Assembly: GCA_027575765.1 (NCBI GenBank)
Contig: JANBPT010000559.1
Location: 1-30,862, forward strand
Source of the DNA: Tieghemiomyces parasiticus
Taxonomy: Eukaryota > Kickxellomycota > Dimargaritomycetes > Dimargaritales > Dimargaritaceae
DNA length: 30,862 nt
Direction of reading: 5' to 3'
The translations under genes were made by a program, and so were the position numbers. Shown here one piece after another: positions 20,743 to 30,862 of this stretch. The notes under the pieces are model-generated. The model worked only from the letters and a program-made list of their open reading frames with translations. It was not told the origin of the DNA and ran no database searches. Every line of letters begins with the position of its first letter. Within the stretch, counting starts at the first letter, position 1.

Positions 20743-21546
20743 CGTCCCTCCCAATAGTCTGGAGGTGGTCGTGGGGTCCTTCTCCGCGGAAATTCTACAG
20801 ATATCACTTTAAGCGCACGGCAATAGTAACACCAGAGTTTGCCTCGTGGATAGCGCCGCGGGCCATAACGAGATGCCGCTGTTTGGCGGGGCATCCTTTA
20901 ACATAATACCCGACGAGGTTGCCCGCGAAAAACCTTGGCCCGACTGTTGAGACTGAAGCGGGGTTGGGCTGACACAAAGGTGCGGAAAGTGATGTCTGCT
21001 GTGTTTGGTCTGCAGGTATAAATTGGCATCTCGACAACCAGTCAGCGACTAATGATGACCACACGTAATATAGGTAATTAGCATATATGATATATTGCTG
21101 GTCCGCGCTCACGGTGAATTATATTCCAACTATTTATATACGTCGCCAACATTCACGTTGCATAACAGGCCGCTGCACGACCAGTATACAGGGCCATCGG
21201 CTGTCTGATTCCTAAAAGGGGTTGACAACATCTAACCACGAACGGTATCTGGAATACCAGACCAATAAGGTACATTGGTAGTGGCTTCGGACAACGTAGC
21301 TCGTTCGGCCCTCGCCTAATGGGCCGAATAGGGCAGAGGTGATAAACTTAACCCGCCACCCTCCCCCCGCCATAGTGATGTAGGATCGGCAAACACCCTA
21401 CCCACAAGGGTGCCTTTCCCCGAACATGACGCCAACGGTAGGCGCGGAAGCTCTAGAGTTTCTGGGCGTCGAACAGGGCACCAGCTCATCCTCCCACCCT
21501 CGATGTCGAGCCATACCCTTTGGGGTGGCTCGATACTGAAACTTAG

Positions 21547-21552
21547 ACGCGT
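21547..21552. promoter_or_regulatory. ACGCGT (MCB-type) site upstream of the nucleoporin gene
   Basis: ACGCGT is the MluI cell-cycle box bound by MBF, the complex to which the APSES protein encoded at 12155-15354 would belong. It lies 269 nt upstream of the nucleoporin ATG. A single site is weak evidence of regulation. Confidence 0.35.
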
Positions 21553-21820
21553 TCCCTACTTTCCACATTGGGTACGCATTTGTATTTGCTTTTACTTTTG
21601 ACTTAGCCTCGTACCATCACCTCTGACTCTCGTGCCTTCGTCTGCATCGAGGTGCCACCTCACCCATTCTGCGCCCGAACCCTGTGGGTCGATCCCGGTG
21701 CATCGCACCACGACACACATCCCTCTCCTTTATACAGCTTTGAAAATAGTAGCGTACCTTTAGTATCGCAACCCATCCCGATCATCTGACCTGTTTCTGC
21801 CCGCCCTATCCCTAGGCGCC

Positions 21821-24800
21821 ATGGACGGCGTCGAAGTCGCCGCCCCACAGGCTAACCTCCCAAGCCTGGCGGACCTCCTCGGTTCGGCCGGACCTCGCGT
21901 CTCGGACCTGGAAGGCCAGCCCCGCAGCCTCATCAACACGCTCACGCATGCCCTACCCAGCGTTACGTCCTACCTCGCCCTGATCCCCGACGGCGATGCC
22001 ACCGACCCAGAGACCACGGGTCTTCCCAGCGTGGCCGCGCTCCATGTTACCCTGGAGGGCGCCCTACACGACGCCCAGACCCTCGACCGCACGCTCCGCG
22101 AGTTTCTGACCGCTGTCGACGCCCATTATCGTGAGCGCGCCGAGGCTTGGCAGGCCCGAGAGCAGAGCCTGGTCAACGAGCTAGAAAGCACCAAGGCCGC
22201 CCACCGATTGGATACCCTGACTCACGAGCAGGTCGTGCACACCCTCGAAGTCCGGGTGGCCGATGCCCAGCAGGCATTGGCCGCAAGTCAAGCTCGCACC
22301 ACCACCTTAGAGGCCAACCTCACCGCCGCCCAGGAGCGCAGTCACCGCGACCAGGCCGCCGTCGCTGAGCACGAGGCTAAAGGCGACGAGTTACGTGACC
22401 GCATCCGGACCCTTGAGCAGCGTCTGGAGCACGCGGAGACGGAGCAGCGCCGCCACCTCGAATTACTCGACCGCCGCGTCCGCGAGGCCGAAGAGACGGA
22501 GAGTCGCTGCCACGAGATCGAAGCCCAATTTACCGAGGCCCGTAACGCCCTGGCTCGCGGAGAGACCGAAACGCAAGAGGCCCGAGCGGCCGAGGCCACC
22601 GCCAAGGTAAGTAGCTTAGTGGAATACGTAGGGACCGTCTTAGGACCCATAGGCCCGTGTCTTGCATTGGCTCCATTTCCTTGGTGAAGAGCAATTATGC
22701 GGTACCAGCTCCAGCAAACACATATAGGGTGCTAACTCAACCATTTGTCCGCACCCTCACCGCTCACCTGATTTCCTGATTTAATTTTATTCTTGCCCAA
22801 TCAGCTCCACGTCACCAGTTTGGAGCAGGAACTGACCATCGTCCGCAAGCAGAATGACTGGTTGAACGGCGAACTGACAGCGAAGGCCGACCTCTTCGCC
22901 AAGTACCGCACTGAGAAGTCTGAGCAACTGGCGGAGGCGCAGGCATCGGCCGACCGTCACGCCGCCGAGGCTAGCGGTGCCCAGGCGACGGCTACTCATC
23001 TGCAGAAGAAGCTGGCTGAGCAGACCGAACGTTTGGACGAGGCCTTGGAGCGAGCCCGTGCCTATCGCCTACGCCTCGTCGAGCAGGAGGAGGACTTCCG
23101 AGCGGAGATGGGCGGCCAGACCAAGCTTGCCACCCTGTGGGAGAAGGCGGCCGATGAGGCCAAGACCCGAGTTGGCGAGCTTGACGCGTATGTAGTGACG
23201 CTGCAAACTGAGCTCGCAACGCAGCGGGAGAAGGCAGCGAACCAGGCGGCTGCCGCGCAGGGCGAGCGAGAGACCCTACGTGCCCAACTAGCGAGTACTG
23301 AGGCCGACCTGGAGCGGGCGCGGGTCGAGCTCCGCAACATGAACGCCCTCCTGGTGACCGAGGCCCGGGGTGGGGCCGGGGCAGCCGGCGCTCCTCACCT
23401 CATCCTGTCGCCCGCGGCAGCCCTGGCTAGTAAGGCCCAGCGCAGTGGCCAGTCCTTCACCGAGATCTACACTGACTATCTGGCCACGCAGGACCGACTG
23501 GCAGAGGAACAACGCGAGACCCAGCGCCTGCGTGAGTGTCTGGACCACATTGTCAAGGATATTGAATCACGTGCTCCCGTACTTAACGAGCAGCGCCGCG
23601 AGTACGACCGCGTCTGCCAGCAGGCAGAACGCCTGGCCGACCAAGCAGCGGCCGCGGAGACGGCCAAGGAGACTGCCGAGACTCAGCTCACCGAGGTGCG
23701 CAGCCAGATGGAGGCCATACGGAACGAGAACGGGCTGCTGACCCAGCAGGTACACGACCTGGGCCGCCAGGTGCAGACTCTCCTACGCGAGGTGGACGAG
23801 GAGCAGCATGGTGCGGTCGTGCGGAACGACGACGGCGTCCTGGTCAGCGCCGCGCGTACCGATACCGACCATGTCATCTCCGAGCAGCTCACCACCTTCC
23901 GCGATATCCAGGAGCTTCAGGGTCAGAACCAGCGGCTGCTACGGGTGACCCGCGAGCTGGCCGCCCGCATGGAACGCGAAGAGACCGCGGCCGCCCAACG
24001 ACTGGCCGAGCACGAGTCCCAGGTGATGCGTGACGCCGAGCAGCTCATTTTGGACCTGCGCGAGGAACTCCGCCTGGCTCAGACCAAGGCCCAGTCATAC
24101 CGCCATGAGCGCGATATGTTCCAGCGTATGCTGCAACGTGACCGCCCTTCACAGCCGGGCACCGCTCCAGGAACTCCAACCCCACGCCCTGGCCACCCGG
24201 CCGGCGGCTCTCCACCGCTCGATGCCTTATCGGCGGTGTCCGTGGTTGATGACTCACCCGGCCCGTACTTACCGACCCGGGACGCCTCGGGATTCGCCCT
24301 GGCTTTAGCCCCTAACGCTGCCGCGACCTCCAGCCCGGACTACGCCTCTCTCCTACGCGAACTGCAGACCAATTTTGATAGCTACCGTGCGGAGTCCGGG
24401 GTGGATCTCCGCCGTGTTCAGGACCAACTGGAGACGGCCCAACGAGAGGCTGCCGAGTCCCGCTTGGCCCACGCCCGCGCCCAGGCCCAGGTCGATTTTT
24501 TGAATGAGCGTTACCAGGCTCTGGTGACGGGCGGCGAGGCCCAGACCCGCGACCTGCAAACCCTGCGCGAACGATTTGCCTCCGCCCAGGAAAGCCTGGC
24601 CCACGCCGAGCGTACTAACCAACGGGCCGCCACCGACCTGGTGGCCGCTCACGAGCGCCTCGAGGCCGCGCAGCAGGAGGCCAGCACTCTGCGCGCCGAG
24701 AACCAGCTGTTCAAGGGCGTGGAAGCCCGACTCCTGCGCGAGAACGAGGCGCTGTCCCGCGAGCGCAGCCGGCTTAATGATCTCCTGGTGGGGTTGCAGC

Positions 24801-27800
24801 GCGTGGCTAATGAGCGCGACCGGGTCGAGGCAGATACCATCCGCCGCCACAATCACCGCATCGAGGAATTTGAACGCACTGCCACGGCCTTGCGCGCCCA
24901 GCTCGCCGAGGCCCACGAGACCGCCCGCGCCGTTACCTTCCGTAAGGAAGCCGAGGCCCAGCGTTACCAGGGCCGGCTCGACCAGCTGGCCGCCGACCAC
25001 GCCGCAGCCCGTGAGCAACTGGTGGCCGCTCAAACTGCCGCCGAGCACCTACGGGCTCGTAACGATGAAATCGCGGAGCGCCTCCGCACCGTGGAACAGT
25101 CGGCCAGCAAGGCCGCTGCCGAGAACGCACACCAGGCGGTTGGCGGTCCAGCAACGGGCTTACAGGCCCCGACCGAGACGGCGAGTACGCTACAGCGCGA
25201 GCTACTTGACGCCCGCCAGCAAATAGCCCGATTGGAGGACCGTGTGGCCCAGTACCGCGCCATCAGCGCCGCCAACGAAGAAGCGCTGGCTCAACTCACC
25301 GCCACCTACGACGCCTTCCGTGCATCGCGCGATGAGGAGGCCGAGACACAGCGGGAAGCCATCTCCGAACTACGGTCCAGCGTGGAAGACAAGGAGGCAC
25401 GTCTGGCTGACGCGGTTCGCGAACTGGGTGAAGCGCAGACCGAGGTCGAATCCCTACGGGCCGACCGTGGTCGCGCCGAGGCTGCGCTCCGGGCGCAGGC
25501 CGAGGACCAGCAACGCCGCGCCGATCAGCTGGCCGAATGGCTGGAGCAGGCAAAGACCGACCTGCGCCAGCAGACCCAGCGCACGACCGAAGCCCAGGCC
25601 AACTATGCGCGCGAAGTGACCCTGCATGCCGATGCCCTGCGTGCCCTGGAGGAACTCAAGACCCAAACCAACGAGACGGCCGCCGAGCGTCAAGCCTTGC
25701 GCACGCAGGCCGAGACGGCACAGGCCAGCCTCCAGGCCGCCGAGACCGCGTGGACGGGCCAGCGTCGGATTCTCGAGAAAACGGCGGCCGATCTCACCCG
25801 GCGTTTGGACGACCTGGAGCAGCAAAACACCCTCCTACACGCCCACCTGGAGACCGTCAACGCCCAGACCTTGCGTCTACAGCAGGCCGACGTTGCCGCC
25901 ACCGACACCGAAACCTCGACGGTGGCTGGAGACGCCTCGCCCCCGTCGGCGCCGCGTGACCTCGAAACTTTGCATGCCAAGTCGGTCGAGGAGCTGCGCG
26001 AGGTTATCCGCTATATGCGCCGCGACCGTGACATTCTACAATGCCAGCACGAGCTGGGTCTCCAGGAGGCTAAACGGCTCAAGCAGCAGCTCGAGCACCG
26101 GACCCGTGCCCTAGAGGAGGCCCGCGCCTTGCTCACGGAGGAACGCCAGCGCGAGCAGGAGGCGCTCTTATCGGCCAGTCAGCACACAGAACTCCTGGCT
26201 AAGATCGAGGAGCTCAACATTCTGCGCGAAAGTAATACCACATTACGCGCCGAGGCTGGAGTCCAACGGGCTCGCGCGGACCGCGCCGAAGATACCGCGA
26301 CGGGCCTTCGTAGCGAACTCGAACCTCTGCACGAGCAGGTGGCCACGCTTACTGCCGAGCTGGAGGTGAAGGAGCGCGAACTGGCGGCCCAGGCCGACGA
26401 TGCCCGCCACTGGAAGGAGCGCGCGGCGCAGATTCTGCAGAAGTACGACCGGATTGACCCGGTCGAACACCAGCAGCTCCAGGCCGCGGTGACCGAAGCC
26501 CGGAACGCTCTGGCCGCCGCAGAGAGCGCCCGAGACTTTGCTGAGGCTGCCCTGGCCGAGGAACGCAGCCGCGCCGAGCAGGACCGTGCCCAGCGCCAGG
26601 CCGGTGAAGCCGGGGCCGCTGAACAGGCCGCGGAGGCCCTGGCCGCCGCCCGCGCTGAGCTCGAGTCCGTCACTGCCGAACGCAACCTGTGGATGGGCCG
26701 GTCGGAGCGCCTAAAGGGCCAATTCAACAACAAGTTGAAGGACCTGAATCTCAAACACGCCGAAACCATCGCGGCGAAAGACACTGCCCTCGCCGAGCTC
26801 CGGGCCCGCGTGGCGGAACTAGATCAGCGGCAGTCCTCGCCAGAGGAGGGCCAAGAGGGGGCTTCGACCAACGCCGCTGATCACGACCACCAGTCCTCAG
26901 GTGATACGGCCGCGTGGGAGACTGAACGCACGTCCCTCCAGCAGACCATTGAACAGCTGGAGGCCCGTGTCCATGCTCTCAGTGAGGCCTCGCATGCCAC
27001 GCCAACCACTGGCACTACCGGGGACGCCAATGCCATCCCGCAACTTCAGCAGGAGCTTGAGGAGGCGAGGGCCCAGGTCAGCCAGCTGACCGCCGAGAAA
27101 ACACAGGTCAGCGTCCAACTTGAGGCCACTCGTACGGAAGTAACCCAACACGAACAGTCCCTAGACCAAGCTCGCCACCGGGTGGCCGAACTCGAGATGG
27201 CAGTGGCCAGCGCGAACGCTACCGCGGCCCAACTGGCTGCCGCTACCACCTCTGGCCAGGCAGTTGACAATGCTGGTGCTTCGGTTTCGACCACCACCGA
27301 CGCCGATGATGAGGTCGTCCAGTGGCGTACCAAGTATGAAGCCGCCCAGACCGAACTCGGCAGCCTCCGCAGCGAAGTCCAACGCCTCACGGACGAGCTC
27401 CGAGTGGCCCAGAATAAGGTGGCTGAACTGGAAGCCCGTCTTGCTGCCACCCCAACCCCGGCCTCGACCGACGAGACCCGCCACCGTGAGCTGGTAGAGC
27501 AGGCCGAGACCCTACGCAAGGAGGTGGCCGCGGCCCAGCAACGCGGTGATGAGGCCGTCCGCCAGCTCGAAGCCGCCAAGGCAGAAGCCGCCGTCGCTGA
27601 TGGTGCGAACACCCCGACCACGGGAGACAAGACCGAGGCCGACGTGGCCACGGCTGTACAGAAACGCGAGGCTGAACTCCGCGAAGAATTCCGGCGCGAG
27701 ACGGCCGAGAACGAGATGCGGGTCAAGGCCAAACTGACCATGTTCAATGCGGCCCAGAACCGGATCAAGTCGCTTAGTGCGCAAGTGGACGATCTCCAGC

Positions 27801-28153
27801 AGCAGCTCAAGCAGAGGGGCAACGTTCCTACTGTGGGCAATATGCCTAGTCGAGGCCCCAAGGCACCCCCGAGTCGCCCCTCTCCCGCACGGCCCCGCCC
27901 GCCAGGACCTAACGCTGATGGCGGTAGGCCGATGGGCACACCCCCACATAAAGATGGCGGACCCACCGGTAACAGTCCTCTCCGTCCAGGAGCCCCGACC
28001 TTCCGGCCCCGGAAACCCCCCCACACGGCGGCGGGTCCGAATAAGCGACCTCGGGAGGACGATGGCACCAACAGCGCCGGGGGCGGTGTTGCCCCCGGCG
28101 CCGGTCCGAACTCTGGCGTCCGACCCAACAAGCAGCCCAACACGGGAAAATAA
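21821..28153 (+). CDS. Nuclear pore basket nucleoporin, Mlp1/Tpr family
   Basis: Model: join(21821..22606, 22805..28153), 2044 aa, between yeast Mlp1 and human TPR in size. From about residue 110 to 1930 it is nearly unbroken coiled coil rich in Ala, Glu, Gln and Arg. Segments that follow the Tpr/Mlp pattern: about 277-395 (WLNGELTAKADLFAKYRTEK, then QTKLATLWEKAADEAK), a Pro/Ser/Thr-rich break at about 708-770 after RHERDMFQRMLQRD, the following NFDSYRAESGVDLRR coil, and HWKERAAQILQKYDRID around 1465-1477. The last ~110 residues are Pro/Gly/Lys/Arg-rich and disordered, with KRPRED as a likely nuclear signal. The protein should form the fibres of the nuclear basket, with roles in mRNA export quality control and spindle checkpoint anchoring, known for the family. 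The ATG has a good context (GCCATGG). The repetitive composition makes low-complexity matches to myosins possible, but the motif order favours Tpr. Confidence 0.92.
22607..22804 (+). other. 198-nt intron of the Mlp1/Tpr gene
   Basis: It begins GTAAGT at 22607, has CTAAC at 22732-22736, and ends CAG at 22804. It sits between two coiled-coil exons in phase 0. The frame reading into the intron carries on to 22687, which would truncate the protein at 288 aa if the intron were retained. Confidence 0.92.
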
Positions 28154-28561
28154 TGGATCCCTCCCTATCTACACCTGAAGAACGTATATTTTTTATTTGC
28201 TAGATATCCTCAATTCAGACCATCGTAGCTTACGACACTGCATATATCTCGAGGGTTCGCAACCCAGTCCGGATGCTGTTTTGTTGACATTTTTCAATCT
28301 ATTTTTTTCCCCGTTGTGTATCCCCTCCCCCTCATCCCTGTAACACAGTGCTTTACGATGCCCCGCGCTTACTTATCCAATAAATCTTTGAAATACGTTC
28401 CAGAGAACCTGCGCTCATTTCCTGCCTTGGCCATCTTGTCCCGCCCCCCCACCTGCCTTTTGATGCCCTGCCGCCTACACATCTGACAATTAGCCCGTTC
28501 CCCGTCACCCACATTCAACCCCCTACCAATCAATACCCACGAGAGTAACTTCGTTGCCGTC
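28154..28561. other. Intergenic: nucleoporin 3' flank and Mis12 promoter
   Basis: About 400 nt between two genes on the same strand. T-rich stretches (28187-28196 and near 28303) follow the nucleoporin stop, and an AATAAA lies at 28379. The right half is pyrimidine-rich on the plus strand, as expected for the Mis12 upstream region. Confidence 0.6.
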
Positions 28562-29970
28562 ATGCCCGACATTGCCGCCACGACATCCGACGCTCCGCCA
28601 CCTCCGAGGCCGCCCTCCCCTGACCAAAGCGCCGATTTCCGGGTGTCGGAGACGGTAGTTGAGCACTTCGAGTTCAACCCGTTGACCTTTGTGGAGGATA
28701 CTAAAGCGCTGGTACTTGACGCCGCCGGTGAGGCCGTCGACGGACTGCAGGAGTTTATACTCAGCGAGATGGGCGAATGCCACGAAGTCGAACAGGTAAG
28801 TCGTATCGTCGTGTGTATACGTGAACGGGCATTGTAAGTATATCTGTGCTCCCTCAACGTCTGCCGCCAATTCATACTGACAAACTGTCAAAAAATGGTT
28901 GCCTTATATGCTGATGACATGCTCTCCGCTCCAGGGCATCCGTAACATTGAGACCCTGCTGGAAAGCCATATTGAGAAGACCTTTGTAGTGTTTGAGAAG
29001 TTCGCCCTACGCAACTTATTTGGCATCCCTAAGGACTTGACCGTCGTGCTGTCGCATTACCAAGTAAGTGCTATATACCTGCTTCTGTACCGTGCCTTTT
29101 AATGATCGACCCACCACCTGGTTTGATATACACCGCGGGACAAGGCTCCTGGGATCGTTACTTACATATTGACCGCCGCCGCCTACCTACCTCCCCTGGC
29201 TACTATGACACCCAATACCCAGGGCTACGATTTCTCCGTAACCGAGGAGAAAATGTCGCAGTTGGATAGCAACCTCGAAGTAATGCGCCATAAGCTTCAG
29301 GAGGTAGGCCATTAAATCACGGTTACCATGTTTCGGACTTCAGACCCGGGCAGTAAGCGTCGTAATTCCTACGCCGAAACAGCCCTCTCGAATTCTACTA
29401 ACCACACTTGGAGCTGTCGGACCCGTGTGTTTGCCACTGCCCCTTTTTAGGCCCTGCGGCACAGCCAGGCCCTAGCCCGCCAGCATCAGGTGGTAGATCG
29501 CGATATCCGGCAAATGCGGCCACTTCTGGAACGCCTGCAGCCGCTTCATGCGTTGGCCCAGGAGCGTGGAGGTAAGTCCCATCCCTCCTGCCCTCCCTCT
29601 CTCACTCATTTACTCCAACAGTGCCAATTTAAACCTTGCGTCGCCTTTTTCGAGTTGGACTGCAGGCGTATTACTTCTTTTTTAAGGCATGTCTACACCA
29701 ACTGATCTAACCTTAGTACGTCTAGCCGTATTGGATTACTTTGTACGACTTTCACTTTTAGTGGGCTCGGTTGCTGATCAACTTGCTTTCGCCATCGATC
29801 AGGTACATGCTCTAGCAAGCAAAAGCGAGGCCATTCAAACGGAGTTGGCCAGTGCACGAGCCCAACGGACCAACACGGGCATTGTTTCCGAAACACCCAG
29901 CGAACGTGAGCGATACCTACACCGAATGGCCTTGATCCAAATGGAGAGAACTTTAGGGGCGAAAGAGTAA
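28562..29970 (+). CDS. Kinetochore protein Mis12/Mtw1
   Basis: Model: join(28562..28795, 28935..29063, 29223..29303, 29451..29571, 29762..29970), 257 aa. The Mis12 head is split between exons 1 and 2: FNPLTFVEDTKALVLDAAGE, then GIRNIETLLESHIEKTFVVF and EKFALRNLFGIPKDL. The later exons form the coiled-coil stalk (EEKMSQLDSNLEVMRHKLQE, LERLQPLHALAQERG, and SKSEAIQTELASARAQ). In the Mis12/MIND complex this subunit partners Nnf1/Pmf1 and links CENP-C at the inner kinetochore to Ndc80. Donors are GTAAGT except intron 3 (GTAGGC); CTAAC is seen in introns 3 and 4. The last acceptor is ambiguous: 29762 is chosen because of its CTAAC at 29707 and polypyrimidine tract. An acceptor at 29686 is also in phase and would insert 25 hydrophobic residues. 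Confidence 0.88.
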
Positions 29971-30012
29971 AGGCTTCTCTCGATCATTCACGCCCAGAGG
30001 TGTGGACTAGTT

Positions 30013-30037
30013 TATATATATAAGTGTGTGTGTGTGT
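30013..30037. repeat. (TA)n-(GT)n compound microsatellite
   Basis: A short TA run (30013-30021) passes into seven GT units (30024-30037), followed by further TG-rich sequence. It lies within the first 70 nt after the Mis12 stop codon, so probably in the 3' UTR. Confidence 0.85.
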
Positions 30038-30075
30038 ATGTGGGTGTGCTGGCAAAACGATGACCAGAAGCAGTA

Positions 30076-30081
30076 AATAAA
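30076..30081 (+). terminator. AATAAA polyadenylation signal candidate, Mis12 gene
   Basis: AATAAA starts 106 nt after the stop codon at 29970, a plausible 3' end signal for the rightward Mis12 transcript. Confidence 0.4.
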
Positions 30082-30862
30082 TCGGGGATTTAATAATGAC
30101 CCTTTACTACATACGTGCTCTGACTACCTTGTGGCGTAGATTAATGACGTATGTGAAATGTAATAGTTATAATATTGACAATGGCTAGGAACTTGAGCAC
30201 ACCTAATGCGCTGGTAATTAAATAGAAACCTATGGACGACAATGAAAACGAACCTGCAGCAGTAATACCTGACTTGGAGCGTCATCTTACGCCGGACCGT
30301 AGCAAACAAGAGGTGCCAAACTGTCGTCATCGGGCTTCATAAAACACACGCACCCACATATTGATTACCCCTATCTACTAGTAAACACCTGCTGTTGCGC
30401 GGCATATGAGACTTTCGAAAACAAGCGAACCCATGCGCCATCAAGAGAGGCGCAGTGTACAGGCATGAGGGTTGATATGCTCAATAGGCATGGGACCACA
30501 AATCCAAAATCAGAGTTGGCAAGGTGACGAATAACGGATACACAATGGGACCGGGATGGTAGTAGGGCGTTTATATACGCTTAAAGGCGTGAGAAGGAAT
30601 GAGAAGGGAGGGTGTGAATAGAGTGCAGGGTTTAAGCAGTACAATCGGCGAGTCTGGTCGCCAAAACCAAGACGGAGTGAAAAGATAATAAGTTCCCCGT
30701 ACATAGGGGGGGGGCACATACGCGCGATGGACAGCGTAATGGTAAGGATATCGATTATCAACGGATAACAGAACACATAACTGCAGCGCAAGGGATGAAG
30801 AAGAACTTAATGCGGGGGAGAGAGGGTGTTACAAACTTGCAAGATCGACGGGGTGGAGAGTG

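Larger units (their letters stand above)
20324..21820. other. Divergent intergenic/promoter region
   Basis: About 1.5 kb between the leftward 115-aa gene and the rightward nucleoporin gene. It holds a CACGTG site at 20736 and an ACGCGT site at 21547. From about 21360 to 21820 the plus strand is pyrimidine-rich, as seen upstream of other genes here. Short open frames in both directions lack recognisable motifs. Confidence 0.6.
29971..30862. other. Right-end intergenic DNA
   Basis: About 890 nt beyond the Mis12 stop. It holds a TA/GT microsatellite, an AATAAA, and a purine-rich plus strand from 30540 onward. That pattern resembles the upstream region of a leftward gene or the downstream flank of one outside the window. 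No supportable gene is seen. Confidence 0.55.

Noticed and set aside
27046..28143. 365-codon minus-strand frame opposite the nucleoporin gene
   Set aside because: Ser/Ala/Arg-rich shadow of the coiled-coil and Pro-rich tail; no independent features.
29689..29970. Stand-alone 93-aa gene starting at ATG 29689
   Set aside because: Its C-terminal 69 residues continue the Mis12 stalk in phase with the upstream exons, so it is best read as the last exon.

Overview
The window looks like nuclear DNA from a filamentous or yeast-like fungus. Spliceosomal introns start with GTAAGT, end in CAG or TAG, and usually carry a CTAAC branch-site motif 36-70 nt before the acceptor. Two of the proteins, an Opy2-type membrane anchor and an APSES/KilA-N plus ankyrin cell-cycle factor, belong to families known from fungi. 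Genes are GC-rich, C-ending codons dominate, and gaps between genes are 0.4-4 kb. An early-diverging (zygomycete-grade) fungus is possible, but that is a guess. I see no rRNA, tRNA, CRISPR array or bacterial operon.

Layout: 1-2340 is AT-rich and gene-free, looking like decayed repeat or transposon sequence with an LTR-like left end. 2365-2625 is a small GC-rich island of unclear coding status. 3149-4381 (-) is an aminoacylase-1 gene. 5487-8008 (-) is an Opy2-like membrane anchor of the HOG/MAPK pathway, with a predicted 34-nt first exon. 8009-12154 has no gene I can name, only some coding-like scraps. 12155-15354 (-) is an Mbp1/Swi4/Res-type transcription factor of 998 aa in two exons. 15355-18335 is intergenic. 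18336-19568 (+) is a second aminoacylase-1, inverted relative to the first. 19976-20323 (-) is a 115-aa basic protein I do not recognise. 21821-28153 (+) is a 2044-aa Mlp1/Tpr nuclear-basket nucleoporin in two exons. 28562-29970 (+) is a five-exon Mis12/Mtw1 kinetochore subunit. 29971-30862 is intergenic.

Functionally this is ordinary eukaryotic housekeeping and regulatory content: N-acyl amino acid hydrolysis (two copies), osmostress/MAPK signalling, G1/S transcription, the nuclear pore basket and chromosome segregation. Nothing suggests these genes act as one system.

The features most worth a second look are: the inverted aminoacylase pair, whose 5' portions are almost identical while the rest has diverged (a gene-conversion pattern); the tiny first exon of the Opy2 gene; the ambiguous last acceptor of the Mis12 gene; CACGTG/MCB-type sites in the gaps; and unexplained coding-like fragments at 10.5-11.6 kb. 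I did not find a convincing undescribed system.
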